Source of the DNA: Psettodes erumei
Taxonomy: Eukaryota; Chordata; Actinopteri; Pleuronectiformes; Psettodidae
Assembly: GCA_016785225.1 (NCBI GenBank)
Contig: JAFBJZ010000375.1
Coordinates: 954,501 to 1,018,500 of the forward strand
Direction: 5' to 3'
Length of the DNA stretch: 64,000 nucleotides
Shown: positions 1 to 13,764 of the stretch, piece after piece
Layout: each line of letters starts with the position of its first letter
Numbering within the stretch: position 1 is the first letter of the stretch
Notes under the pieces: model-generated
Told to the model about the DNA's origin: nothing
Databases searched by the model: none
Seen by the model: only the letters and a program-made list of their open reading frames with translations
Made by a program: the position numbers and the translations under genes

Positions 1-1927
1 ATCAGAGTCCATCTTTCAAGCTCGTTGCTGACACGTTGAACCGCCACAGCCGAGCTGGAGACGCCTGCTAATCAACCAGACGCCACATCGGCCCAGCTGT
101 GAGCGGGACGAAATGCGCTGGTTCCTTTATAGAGAGTCTCAGAGGTGAAGAAACCAGCTGTATCAGGCCTCAGGGGGCGAGGGGGGGGGGACGTCCTCTC
201 TGAGAGCAGATGGAAGCTCGGCGAGGAAGAGCTCAACGCAGACGTGATTATCAGGAGGAAATTGTCACTTTCTACCCACATCCACAACATCAGCTGTCCC
301 TCATGGAGCCGCGCGGTGAGATTCAGCTCAGTGTTTGTCCGTTTGCTGTTCTGGTTCACGCCCACCGCTCTCATAATGTCATTTTCAGCCTCCGAGGACA
401 GACGTGTTCACACTAAAAGCCCCACAGAGCCACTGCACGCAGCCTGGGCCTGTTTCTGTTGATGAGTTTGTTAAACCTGAGTTGAACAGCAGCGGCGCTG
501 CTCGACGCTGACCTCTCTTTTTGCTGGATTAATGTTAAAATGTGTTACATCATCGAATACCTGCTCAAGCTGTAGCCTGAAAGTCTGTTTCCACTGCTGA
601 AGTGTCAGTGAACGTCTCGCTGAAATCCTCTCACCACAGAAGAGGATGTACTTCACTTTGATTTTAAAACTCCTTATGACATAGAGGATGAGAAAACCCC
701 GGAGCGGGTTTTATGAATCAAAGCAGATTGAGACCGACACGCTGCTAAAAAGTAAGCAGGGCTGAATTTTAACAAGTGGTTTGTCCACTTTGTCCTGCGT
801 TATGAGTGTGGTTGTCATTAGTTAGTTTCAGAAGCAGCATTATCTCAGACTCCGTTACCTGGATTTAACCTTCCAATCCAGGTTTTTTATATAATCTCGG
901 GGTTTTTTGCCCTTTACATTGAGCCCTCCTCGCTGCGAGGCGTTTCACAGGCTGCTGCCGAAACATGACATTCAGACGTGTCAGTAAAAATCTATAATTA
1001 TGAGAAAAGACACCCACGGCACGCTGCAGATGCCTTCCTACACAAAAGCCCGTTAACACCGCCACCCATCCCACCGAGTTCACCGTCATCCTCGGACGCC
1101 ATGGCAACAGACTAACTGTTCCACGTTTTTCACTTCATGCTCAAAATGTAAGGCTGGCAGGAATTTCATCTGAATGAACTCAGTGGCCCTCGGTTTAAAT
1201 AAAACAAGGCTTTGTATTAAATTGTATTTGTGAAGCATCGTGGCTCAAGCAGCAGGCAGACGCAGTTTGACGTGAAGATCTGAGGTGTTTCCTCTGATTT
1301 ACTGAGTTTTTGTTTCCAGCATAAGGTCACCTGCATTTCCACAAATAAAATAAGGAAGTGGGAGAGACCATCCTGGGTATTATGGATGGCAATATGATTG
1401 TTTGATTAATTGAGAAGATAAGTGGCATAATAATCTATAATAGGAAATAATCATTAATTCATTTTTTTTTAATCATGAACGACATGATACGGGACCAGCC
1501 TTACCTCATATGTTAGCCAAACATTTTCCATAAGAAGTAGCATCTACAAGTTGCGTTGTCATAAAATCACATCCAGACCACCAGCTATGTTCTATTTTTT
1601 TAACGTTGCTACTCCATAGAATATCCTCAGGTGTCGGATTGTCCTTGAACACAACACCAGCTCCTTAAACGCAGCTGTCTGTAACTGCATTGATCTTCAT
1701 GCTGTCCTACTGGGGAAATCCATCAAAAGCCAAACCTCATGGCGTGAGCGGGTTCTGGCTGCAACCGACTCCGAGACCTGGTCTCATTTGCAGAATGAAG
1801 TTTTGTGACATCATCACAGTGGACGCAGTAGCCTAGAGTGTGCAGCGACCCACTTATGGTGTGTGTGTGTGTGTGTGTGCGTGTGTGTTTGACGTGAGTG
1901 AAGGCCTGAGTGACCTACTTCCTCCTC

Positions 1928-2017
<90 letters not shown>

Positions 2018-3384
2018 TGAGTTTTGGACTTTCTGACTTATAAAATTGAAAAATTGTCCAGATTTGAGCTCATTGGACCTCATCTCTTGTTTTCTGACCT
2101 GTTATCGACCACACTCTGAATCACTGGCAGATTATTGAAAATAATCCATCACTGTTCTCTCATCTCATTCATATGTTCACATGAGTAAAGACTTAAAATG
2201 ATTTCCCTCTCGTCTGTGCCTTATACACAAAACATGTTATTAATAATTCATAAAGAAATATAAATATATCCTCTCCATCATCCAGAAATTAGATCAACCA
2301 ACGTTTCTCGAGCCAGCCGCTCATCCTGCTCGTGTTGCAACAGTAGATTACACAGGATTAAATTATATGACACAAGTTCAAAGAAAGGTATTTGTTTGTG
2401 AGCTCTTCACATACCTGTGACCTTCAGCTGTTAATGCTGGTGTCAGAGCTCTGCAGCTTTAGAGGAGCAACAAGCTGGAGGTGGCTGATTCAGTGTTCCC
2501 AGAAGAAATACAACTTCCATTGTTTGTTGTGCGTTTCACACGAGGGAGTCAGGTGGCTGAGAGGAAAAAGGCTCCTGGACGCAGCGTCGTTATGAACCCT
2601 CATGTTAAATATAACAGCTGGCCTAGTTTTGAAACTAGACACAAACAGAATGTGAGCGTGGGGGGACGGAGCCGGTGGGGGCGGGGGTGGGGGGGTTGAC
2701 GTCATGGATACCTGGCTGGAGGACAGCTGGGTCCCTGTGTGCAGAGCCTGTTACCATCGTTTGATTATTTCACAAACATGAAGTCCACCAGAAGACCGGG
2801 TTCAGGGAAGCAGAAACGAGCACAGTGTTTGATCATGATCATGTTGCACCTTGGTGACCTGACACCCGACACCTCCGCAGTCTCTCCTCTCACGTTATTT
2901 GACCTCGACCTCTAGGCCGGTCACATGTTTCTGTTCCCACGCCGCGCCCGGCTGCAGCGTCTGACGGGAGGCGTCCAGGACGGATCAGACGGTCGGTCAC
3001 AAGTCTCCCATCAGACCCGTGCTGTGGGTCCAACGTTCAGACGCTCATTCCGACTCTCCCATTTCCCAGGAGGCTTTAGGGCCCCCTCGGCTTCCTGAGC
3101 ACCACCACAGCCTGGATACCTGCCGCCCCCGACTGAATGAACTGAAAACACGGAGCCATCATGATCCTTCACCACCCCCTTATAGAAACTACACATTTTC
3201 TAAATCCACCGACTCACAGCTGCTTTCATGCTTCCCCTGTCAAACCTGTGTGGGTCTGCCGTGGTGGATTATTGATTCAGAGGTTTTGAATCTCATCATC
3301 ATGTTTTATGGAGGTTGGATGTTTTTATCAAACCCCTGAGAATCTGGTTAATCTTATCCACGCCGTCTGTCAGTTCTCTTCTTC

Positions 3385-3419
<35 letters not shown>

Positions 3420-3551
3420 TGCTCTTTTTAGCATCACGCAATTAACTAAACTTTGGTGCTTAATAGAAATCACAGCAGGAACTGACTGGAGTGGATAAAA
3501 GAGGGAGAGTTCCCTTTTTTTTCAGGCAGCATTTCCCTGTGCTCCCTCCAG
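1..3551. other. Intronic sequence upstream of first visible strn exon
   Basis: No coding exon could be supported here on either strand. The first strn exon in the window starts in mid-protein, so this stretch is most likely the large first intron of strn, with exon 1 (caveolin-binding and start of the coiled coil in the family) to the left of the window. It holds TG microsatellites and ordinary unique-looking sequence. Open frames in it are short and match nothing I recognise. Confidence 0.6.
1932..2015. repeat. (TG)n microsatellite, about 84 bp
   Basis: Uninterrupted TG dinucleotides, with a shorter impure TG tract at about 1860-1887. It lies in the strn first intron. Confidence 0.97.
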
Positions 3552-4180
3552 GCGCAGATCGCCTTCCTGCAGGGGGAGAGGCGGGGCCAGGAGAACCTGA
3601 AGAAAGACCTGGTGCGACGAATCAAGATGCTGGAGTACGCCCTCAAACAGGAGAGGTCAGTGACCCACGCTCACGCCATGTGTAGGATAGTACTGGGATT
3701 TAAGGCGGCGTCCACTGAACCAGGATAACATATACTACCCCTGAGTACTGAACATGTATATTACTTCAATCATAAGATATAAAACTGTAAAAACACCAGT
3801 GGTGTTTTTAGGTGGGAAAAATGGTGGGACAACAACAACTGGTTTGGGCGGATTGATCGTGACTGGTTTATACGATTGAATGAAGTTGCAGAGACTTGAA
3901 ACGCGCCGCAGGGAGATGATCCATCACTGTCATCTCTGTGTCAGCCACGCTGAACCACGACAGAATGTAAAGCTGAGTAAATGTTGATCCGTCTGTCGTG
4001 GGTCTCAAACTAACTGACTCCATGGTGCTGCTTTTCAGAAACTGTGCTTTTTACAATTTATTTTATTTAAATAACCTGAAGGAAAAAAGGGGGAAGGTGT
4101 TAAATCTTCTGTTGGGTTTTGTGATTATTTTTTACTTACACAGTTCAGTGACAAGATGGTGATCACAAAAATGCACTGAA

Positions 4181-4213
<33 letters not shown>

Positions 4214-4956
4214 GCACCCTCAGGGCCAAGTACCATAAGATGAAATATGGAACAGAACTGAACCAGGGGGAGATCATACCACCGAGTTATGACTCAGGTA
4301 AGCCCCGCCCATCTCGAACCTGGCTGGAGCTTCTGACCGTGTCACGCAGGGTGTAAGGAATCAGAGCGGGCTGAAATGTCAGTCAAGGTGTTTCTGTCAT
4401 GTCGGGTCAGACGTCTTCTCCTTATGTTCGGCAGTCTCTCTCCCAGTAAAGGGAACTCTGAAGAACCAGCACTGAGGCGTGACTCGCTCCTGGTTAGGCC
4501 AAACTAGATCAGATCTGCCTCCTCCCCTCGCGTGAGTTTTGTGTAGATTGAGCTAATCTGATCAGGGAGCCTCTTGGTCCACCTCGTGGACACGTTCTGA
4601 ACAACTGGGAGAAGAGGCCTGTGGGATCTGTCATTCTGTGTATCCCATGTGGGAGCACAGGATGAGGACGCCCCCCCTCCCCGGAGGAGCCGAAGGATGC
4701 GGCTCGGGAGAAGAACATCTGGATTGTGCTGCTTTGGGAATTAATGAATTGATGCGCAGAAACATGTCGGTGACTTTCTCTGTCTCTCTCTCAGATGAGG
4801 GGAACGACACTGAGGCTCCCAGTCCTCCAAACAGCAGCCATCAGCTCAGCTGGAAACAAGGACGCCAGCTGCTCAGACAGTGAGTGTTCACACACACACA
4901 CACACACACAAACAGGCTAATTTAAACTTTCACAGTGCCATGGGACAGCAGACACT

Positions 4957-4994
<38 letters not shown>

Positions 4995-5112
4995 ACAAAA
5001 AGCAGAAAGCAGCGGAGTCAATCTTCTTAATGGAGATTAACACTTTTAATGGGAATCAAACACACTAATCCACTGTGGCCAGTTTGAGGCAGGCGTGTGT
5101 GTGTTTCCTCTG

Positions 5113-5179
<67 letters not shown>

Positions 5180-8064
5180 AGTTGCGCACGCATCATTTCC
5201 AGCACATATCCAATCAGTCTTCAGAAACGGCTGCACCGGTGGTTGCTCATGTTTTTTAACCGCTACACTCCTAAGACACATGCGGGCGGGATGGAAATTC
5301 CAGATGAAGGTGGGAATAAAGCCTTCACTGTCCTTGTCTGTAATTCAATCTGAGTCATAACTCAGTCAAATATTACCACACAAACACAAACTGCAGGATC
5401 TTCACATTTTAAAGTTTTCTTCAGAATCACAGTAATTCAGTGTACGTGGATGAGCGCTCTGCAAACAGGATGTGATCACAGCTGATTCAGCTGCTTTTTA
5501 AGGAGAGTTTGACTCCGCTCAGATGAGAATGGCGGCACCAACCTGCAGCTGATGCTACAGCAGCACATCGCATGAGCTTTTACAGGGTCTGGTTTTCTCC
5601 TCGTAACTTTAACCCCACACCAAAAAGACCCCACTGTACACGTTGGTGTTATAATTGTTTCATCCATCAGATCAGCAAAAACATTTTGGATTGCAGAAGT
5701 CAAATTTCATACTGAACTAAGACAAGCAGCTCTTCATGCAAAAAAAAGACAATTAAAAAGTTGAAGCACTTTTTCTTAGGCACGTTAAAAGAATCTGGTG
5801 ACGCACTGGCTGAGGAAGAACACGTGACACGATCGAAAACCTCACAAGAGCCAGCTGCTGTTTTCTAAAGTGTCAATCATCAAACCGACATGGACGAGAA
5901 CACGAGGACAAAATTCACTGTGCTTGGATCATTGTGCATCATTTTTGTCTGTGAAGACATGCACCACATTTTTATAATGCGTGCAGCTGATATATTGTTT
6001 GTTTTCCCAATGCGTGTGTGTGTTTGTGTGTGTGTGGTGACAGTGAATGGAGGATTGTGTGTGTGGAGGCGTCGAGGCCTCCTGCGATCGGAGAGGCTGG
6101 TACAGAGGGAGGAGGGAGGCTGGCCTTCCTCTCGCTCGCTCCCTCTCTTTCTCTCTGGGAATAAACACACTGGACGTTATTCAGAATAAACCTCCGTCCG
6201 TCCATAAAACGCTGCGTTCACATCAGCTCGGCCCCGCTTCTCTGGTGTCCAGTGTGAAGGTACGGTACGCAGTTTGAACTTTTTTTTGAGCAGCGGTAGG
6301 CTTGGGCCTGTTGTTCAGTTCTCACTGGGTTTAAACACTTAACTTTGCTCTATGATGATGCGTGTATGTGTGACAGGAGTGGAGGTCTTGACAACTCTCC
6401 ACTGACAATAGCCTGAGCTTTGAATTCCCGGAGCCGCACACTAACCCCCTGTGAACTGTGTAAAGTGCACGCTAACATTTCTAACAGATAAAATGATGAA
6501 GAAATATTTTTCTGCATTTTCGCTGCTTTCCCGTGCCGCGTGCATCTCGTCAAACGCTGACTGAACTGTCTAAACTCCCAAAACTGGGCGGCGTTGCCCT
6601 TTAAGGATGCTGCTCCATTGATGTAAGTGTGATGTTGTGCCGCTCGGGTACAGCACGGCACCGAGACTGAAAAACAGTGGAGCGGTCTGCTGCAGCTGGA
6701 TTTTTTACACAAGAACCAGTGAACATAAACGTGTGTTTTTTTCAGTTTTATTGAAACTAAAATAAGACAAACATAACAAACTTAGACTAAGTATACATTA
6801 TGAAGTGTACAGAAGAAATGTTACCGACTTAAGGCTGAGATGAAACATAATTGTTTTGAACAAAGTCTTTGTGATTTATAGTGAAAGAAACCAAGTCAAT
6901 GTACTGTTAATACTGATAATGAGACTTTTTATCCGTATGGTATTTGGCCGGTGAAATGAAAAACTTTGAAATGTACAATTGAGGACATCTGCTTAAAAAT
7001 AAACACACCCCCCCCCAGGTACCTGCAGGAGGTGGGTTACACAGACACCATCCTGGATGTGAAGTCTCAGAGGGTGAGAGCGCTGCTCGGTCTGACCGGA
7101 GACTCTGGAGAGAAACCTGCGGAGAAGAAACCCGAACCCATGGTCAATGGCACCGAACCATCCTCGCTGAAGGACAGCGGCATGGTCAGGTATGACGTGA
7201 CGAGACTTAAAAAAAACTTTATTTATATTATCCTGCAAAAGAAAGAAAACAAGACTTCTTGACTAATCCAGACACACATTCTCTTTCTGTTCCCTCCCTC
7301 TGCCTGTACCATGACACTCACCTCCTCTCCTCCACGTTTCCCGCCAGTAAACCCGACATGTCCGACTCAGCCACCGTGTTGGAGGCCTTCAAGTTCATAG
7401 AGAGCGCGGCGGCGGAGTTCAGCGACGAGGAGGAGGACGAGGACAGCGAGGGGAGAGACAAAACCATCCTGGAGCTGGCTACAGTAAGACAGGACACACG
7501 ACAATATGCAGCAAGGATTGTTTTTAAAGATGCACTTTACTCGCTCCACTGCAACCTGAAAATCACTGACTGACATGAGATCCTGTTGGGTGCAGCTTTA
7601 ATATAGAAAATATCTGCGGAGCCCTCCTCATTTTGTTACGTTTGACAGATGGTGAAGAAAAAACAGCCGTCGACGCCGACTTCCACGACCTCTGACCTCA
7701 GCGACGACCCCGACACAGAGGAGGCCCTGAAGGGTTTCGATTTCCTGGCCAGTCCGGACGAGCTGGACGGATCGCCGGAGTCCAGGAGCGGCGAGGACAG
7801 CGGAGAGTGGGGTAAGAGCTTCACATCCAAATCTCGTTTGAGTCTCCACGGCTGATGATTGAACTTCACTGATTCAGGTGGTTGATCATGTTGTGGAGAA
7901 CTTCAGCTTACTGAGCATGCCTGTCCACCATGTTTCTCTTTTCACGATGTTCTGTGATAAGTGTCATAGAAGTAAAAACCGTTTGTGAGTGGTCCACGCC
8001 TGCACCCACAGGTTTTTTTTTAAAAGTCTCTTTACAAAATAAAGTTCCCAGCTTGATGACCCCC

Positions 8065-8109
<45 letters not shown>

Positions 8110-8300
8110 TTTCCTACTGTTACTTAGCAACACCTTCAGTGTCATTTGGCCGATGACAAAAAGCTTCAATGCTCCACGTTTTTTTTTGTTTTTTGTTTTA
8201 TCGATTTCTCTCATTTTGAAAACAGCGTCTTTTTATTTTCAGCAGGGAAACTATAATCTGTTCTTGCTGCGGTTCGACCTCACCCCCTCCCCCGGCAGAG

Positions 8301-8349
<49 letters not shown>

Positions 8350-11300
8350 CAGTTAAAGCTAGCCTCTGTGTTTGGATGCTCACTGTTCTGTTATGAAACA
8401 GATTTGTCATTTCTGACTCTGGAGCCTTTTCTTCGCGAACCCACGCTTCCTCCACGACCCAACGCATCTCTGGCCCCCGGCTGTGGGGAGGGAGGGATGA
8501 TGAGATCCTCTCTTTCAGCTGGTCGTCATTCCTGAACCTCCCCCCCCAAACACACACACACACAAACACACACACACATTTCTCTGCTCGGATACTGCTC
8601 ATAATTCAGTAAAGGGCTCTGATGGATTTGTACGTCTGTCGCAGCACCTTCCCTCGTGAGAGTCACGATCATCTTTGTGAAGGGTTTTGTGCGTCACTGT
8701 GTAACAGCTTTGTGAGCAAGTGTTGCTCTCCTGCCTCCAGAGTTTAACAGCTCGGTTTCAGCTCTCTTTTGTGTCTTGAACCTCATCCCTCGTTTTGTCT
8801 TAAAGACACGTGACGCATGTTTTTGTTTGTTTGACATGACCCTGCTGTGCTCACCTTCCTCTGTCCAGACCTTCATGATCAGTAAACGTGTCCTACATGT
8901 TTTACGTTGGTCTTTATGATCAGGGTTCACTACTGTTACTTTTATTCAGTTTTATGAACGTTGCAAACAGCTGTTTTTCTCGTTTGTTTCCGCTTCCAAA
9001 CCAGTTGTTGTAGCTTGTTTCTCTGCAGCTCCAAGTTATCACAGCTGAGAGCAGTCATCCCAAACTACAAAACACCAATAGGACATATTTTTCCTCATCT
9101 GTCAGATGTGGTGGATTTATTTCATTTTCAGTTCATCCAGACACTTAAAACAGGTTTCTACCCTACCTCCTCCTCCTCCTCCTCCTCCTCCTCCTCCTCC
9201 TCCTCCTCCACCACCCCCACCCCCCCACCCCCCCTGCTGGCCCGTAGAGAAGGAAGAGCAGTCTCCTCTGGGTGAGCTGGCCTGGGACGTGGACCAGGGA
9301 CTGATAGCCCAGCTCAAGGAGCAGTACAGGAAGGAGCGCAAGGGCAAGAAGGGGGTGAAGAGTAAGTCCTGTGCCAGGCCTGTGCTTTTCCTCCTCTCTC
9401 CCCTCTCCCACTCCTTTATTATTCTTCTTTTTTTTGACTCACTTTGTGTTAGTTTCTCACTCTGCTGCTTCTCCTCCTCCTCTCAGTCCGTCGCAGTGGA
9501 GGCAGTTCAGGATACGACTCAGAAACTTTACTGTTAGTCAACAACCCATCGGAGGTTAAGACGACACATTTGTCGTCGTTTATTGTTTTGAGTGAGTTTT
9601 TAGTCCAAACTCTGACAATGCAGCGTGCAGACGACATACTGAAGAAAGATGATAATATTAATGAGAAAACCGTGAGGATCACTTGTGGATTAAGTTTTGT
9701 TCTGATATCTGACAGACATATGTGTGTAAAAAGTAAAAACATGTTAAAATGAGAGTCCAGATGCAGTACTGTGGAATGTAATTTGGTGTAGACAGCAACA
9801 GGAAACTGATCTGAATCCAGCTGACTGGCTTGTGGACACTAGGCCTGAACCTGAAGCTGAAACCTTTTACAACAGAATATTTCACACATGTTACACATGT
9901 GGATGTCTGTAGTTCCCCTCATCTCTGTCCTGTGTCCTCTTGTCCCTTTACATTTTGTCTTCTTTGAGAAAAGCTCTGCTTCTTCTCCATCTTCCATATT
10001 TTCCACATGTTTTTCATCTTAATATTTTTAATCTTCCTCTTCATTTCCTGAATCTCCACACTTTCCCAAAAATCCCCAAAGGAATGCACCAACTTAAATC
10101 TTTTTTTTAAATCTTTTCTTTTTCCCAACAATCAACCACAAGTCTAATCCTTTATTGGACCAGCAGTGTCGAATCTCTGACAGAAACGACTGAGGTTAAA
10201 TCCATTTCTCTGTCATCTTTGGTTAAAAACACAGTAACTGGCTGCTGCTGCTGACACAGTCATGCAGTTTTCATGCTGTGCCGATGAATTCAGATAACAA
10301 CAGTTATCAGTGCATCCCTGATATCCCCGTGTGCTTCGTGTTGATGAATTTGTGCTCTTTCTCAAACAGCAGCTGGTATATTTCATCTGCGTCCAGCTCC
10401 TCACTTATCTTATCGTGCAGATTTCTTCTTGTGTTTGCTCTCACTTTTTTTTCCCTGGTTTTATTTTCCTTCATCTTTTCTTTTCGATGCAGAGCTGCTG
10501 CTGCTGTATCCATCTACTGGTTTATTTCCATCCTTCTTGCTGCACGATTCTGATTTCATTCTATTTCTGAGACTTTATCTGCCTCCATGTTACTAATGTC
10601 TGTTTTTTTTCATCTCTGTCCCAATGTCTTCCTTCACATTGGTCCACTGCCACCACGTTCCTGTTTCCTCCTCTGATTTTTGTCATCTTTTGTCCTCCTC
10701 TGCCGCTCCCTTCGTCGTCCTCGTCCTCCCCAGGACCAAACCGGTCAAAGCTGCAGGACATGCTGGCTAACCTGCGGGATGCTGAAGAGCTTCCCTCCAT
10801 GCAGCCTCCTGTGGCGCCCCCCTCTCGGCCCAGTGTGCCCAGACTCAGTGAGCAGGAAGTGGGACGCCCAGATGAGGGTAAGCCCCCCCCCCTCTCAGTT
10901 CACTAGTCCATCAAAGAAAAACCAAGTGCTGGAGATTCTTGAAGACAGTTGGAGGAGGTCATAACAAGCGGCCCGGTCTCTCTAATCCAGCTGCCTGTTT
11001 TTGTCCCTCCAGAGGCGATGACTTTCCTGCCGTCGTCTGGGAAGTCCTTCATCCTGGGCCGAGTGGACGAGGCGGTCTCTAACGAGCTGGGACTCGGGGA
11101 ACTGGCCGGTCTGACTGTTGCCAACGAGGCCGACAGCCTGGCATACGACGTGAGTCAAACAGGGAGACAGTTTAGTAGTTTACGTCAATTTTGAGGCACA
11201 AAATATTTAGCAGTCAAACCATTTCAGGACCACCCTGTTCATTTCTTCATGTACACACACCTGTACATGGATTATACTATCCTACATGTAGTAGAGAATA

Positions 11301-13764
11301 AGTATAACGTACTACAATCCACTTACAGCATTTCAGATTTTCAGCGATGCTGTGTCACCAGATGGGTCGAAAGATTGTCAGAAAACATAAACTCTTCCTC
11401 CCCCAGATCACTAATAACAAAGATGCTCTGAGGAAGACCTGGAACCCCAAGTTCACCCTGCGGAGCCACTTTGACTCAGTCCGGAGTCTGGCCTTCCACC
11501 CAGTGGAGCCGGTCCTGGTCACCGCCTCCGAGGACCACACCCTCAAACTGTGGAACCTGCAGAAGACGGCGCCCACCAAGAAGTGAGATCATGAAATATC
11601 ACAGACACAGTTGAAATTGAAGTTGAAAAAATTTTGCCTGGATATGTGAACTCCATTGTCCTCTTCAACCTTGCAGATGTGCTGCTTTAGATGTTGAGCC
11701 CATCTACACATTCAGAGCTCACAGGTGAGGCCCAGTTTACCTGTTTGAAGAGGAAAGACGACACTGCTGGAATTTAACTTCATGTAGAAAATGATCTTTC
11801 GCCCTAAAAACAAAGCGATCTGATCAGGCCAGAGGTTGAGCGCAACACCAAAATATATCAAGTTATAATCTTGATTTAATTCCATGAAAAAAGTTAAACA
11901 TAAGGGGAAAATGTAAAAAAACAGAATACCAGCAAGAATGTGAGATTATTCCTTAAAGTTTGATTATCATCATCATTAAACGTCCCACTTTAATGAATGT
12001 GTGTGTTGAGACCTCTGCTCATCAGACGACACGTTTGGATGTTTAGGTTTATGTAATGTAATGAAATGTGGGTCCTGTCGTGTCAGCGGTGCGGTGCTGT
12101 GTGTCACCATGAGCTCGAGCGGTGAGCAGTGCTTCAGCGGGGGGGTGGACGGCACCATTCAGAGCTGGAACACCCCCAACCCCAACATCGACCCCTACGA
12201 CTCATATGGTACGTTCAGGTTTGGCTCACTGGGAACAGTGACAGATTTTTAATAAGTTGACATTAACCCCCCCCCCCGTCTCCTCGCTGCAGAGCCCTCG
12301 GTCCTGCGGGGGGCACTGTGCGGTCACACGGACTCAGTGTGGGGTCTGGTCTACAGCTCGGCTCATCACCGCCTCCTCTCCTGCTCGGCCGATGGTACAG
12401 TCCGGCTGTGGAACGCCGCCGACGCCTCGCCGTCGCTCGCTGTTTTCAACGAGAGGGGAGGTGAGAATCATGTGGCGGTTCTCCTCTGACCAGCTGACAC
12501 GGCAGGAGGAGATCTCAGTCAACCTGTCGATGGCTGTCAGCTCAGGGTTCTCCTCTGTCTGTGCTTGTCAGAGCTGGGGGTGCCGACCTCCGTGGACCTG
12601 GTGAGCAGCGAGCCGGCTCACATGGTGACGTCGTTCGCCACCGGACACATCGGACTCTTCAACATGGAGACGCAGCAGCTCGTCCTGAAGCTAGATTCCG
12701 CCGGACCCCCAGGTAAAAAAAACTTCTCAGCCCAAGTACATTACCGACCCAAGTCTTTGTGTGTCCTGTGTTTCTGGAAACAGTGAGAGTAGTTATCAGT
12801 GTTGTTTTGAGTCAACACATGTTTCGTTAACTTGAAGAGTTCTTTCCATCATATCTTTTGATTTTGACCGATTAGAAAACAGCAACACGTCGCCTCCGTG
12901 CCCGCCGTCCCGACTGACGACTGTAGGCATTAAATGCTAATGTTGTCCTTCTCACGTCCGGCCCCCTCACAGAAGCTCCCTGCAAGATCAACAAAGTGCT
13001 GAGCCACCCCACGCTGCCAATCACCATCACAGCCCAGGAGGACCGGCACATCCAGTTCTTCGATAACAACACAGGTACACACCCTCGCTCAGCTGCTGCA
13101 GAGGAGCAGCTTCAGGTTCAGGAGCGCTGCACCAGTGTCGCACGTCAGATTAACGTCAGAGGAACCAAACCCGGGTCACAGAATAACTTTTGTACGTGTG
13201 GTGACTTTGCAGGTAAACTGATCCACTCCATGGTCGCCCACCTGGACTCTGTCACGAGCCTCGCAGTGGATCCTAATGGACTGTACCTCATGTCTGGAAG
13301 TAAGCACTCGTCCACGCGCTCTCTGACTCATTTGTTGGTGTTTAACACAGGTCCTAGTGGATTAATTCCAATATTTAGTTGAAAACTGTACAAAAACAAC
13401 GTAGGAAATGTTTGAAACTGAAAAAATACTCTCATTATCAATTTGATGCTTTAATCTGGGTTAGAGTTTTCATCTCAGATAAGTGAGCAAAGGAAATGAA
13501 AGGGTCAGCGTGTTTACAGGAAACCCAATGGAGGTTCAAGCGCAGGCCCCTCCCTCCATCCTCATTGCTCCGCCCTCTCTCTCCTTCCTCCCAGGTCACG
13601 ACTGCTCCATCCGTTTGTGGAACATGGAGAGCAAAACGTGCATCCAGGAGTTCACCGCCCACCGCAAGAAGTTTGAGGAGTCGATCCACGACGTGGCGTT
13701 CCACCCTACCAAGTGCTACATCGGCAGCGCCGGGGCCGACGCGCTCGCCAAGGTCTTCGTATGA
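3552..13764 (+). CDS. strn: Striatin, 5'-partial (17 exons)
   Basis: Scaffold and regulatory B'''-type subunit of PP2A in STRIPAK complexes. Exons: 3552-3655, 4224-4297, 4795-4879, 7019-7189, 7348-7483, 7649-7811, 9248-9361, 10734-10877, 11013-11149, 11407-11582, 11677-11724, 12087-12208, 12293-12460, 12572-12712, 12973-13074, 13213-13299, 13595-13764. They join in phase into 713 codons plus stop. The N-terminal part has the coiled-coil segment LQGERRGQENLKKDLVRRIK and the conserved WKQGRQLLRQYLQEVGYTDT block. An acidic linker follows (SDEEEDEDSEGRD), then KKERKGKKG-type basic residues, then WD repeats (DHTLKLWN, DGTVRLWN, DCSIRLWN). It ends in ADALAKVFV as in the family. The linker (PPSYDSDEGN; SATVLEAFKFIESAAAEFSD) fits STRN better than STRN3 or STRN4, as I recall those sequences. 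With a missing first exon of about 70 codons the length matches the usual 780 residues. The paralogue call is less certain than the family call. Confidence 0.93.
5114..5175. repeat. (TG)n microsatellite in strn intron
   Basis: Pure TG dinucleotides. Shorter TG/CA tracts in the same gene lie at about 3390-3418, 4182-4208, 4890-4910 and 4957-4981. Confidence 0.95.
8067..8107. repeat. (CA)n microsatellite in strn intron
   Basis: Pure CA tract preceded by a C run. A second CA tract lies at 8307-8347 and a third, impure, at about 8550-8577, all in the same intron. Confidence 0.95.
9166..9209 (+). repeat. (CCT)n trinucleotide tract next to a strn splice acceptor
   Basis: About 14 CCT units, followed at once by C-rich sequence up to the acceptor AG at 9246-9247. 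On the coding strand this makes an unusually long polypyrimidine tract for the exon starting at 9248. Confidence 0.93.

Noticed and set aside
1814..2083. Minus-strand frame with a long His-Thr repeat
   Set aside because: Microsatellite translation, as at other CA/TG tracts in the window.
10278..10570. Hydrophobic open frames in a strn intron
   Set aside because: AT- and T-rich intron gives Phe/Leu/Ser by chance; no splice sites, no homologue recognised.
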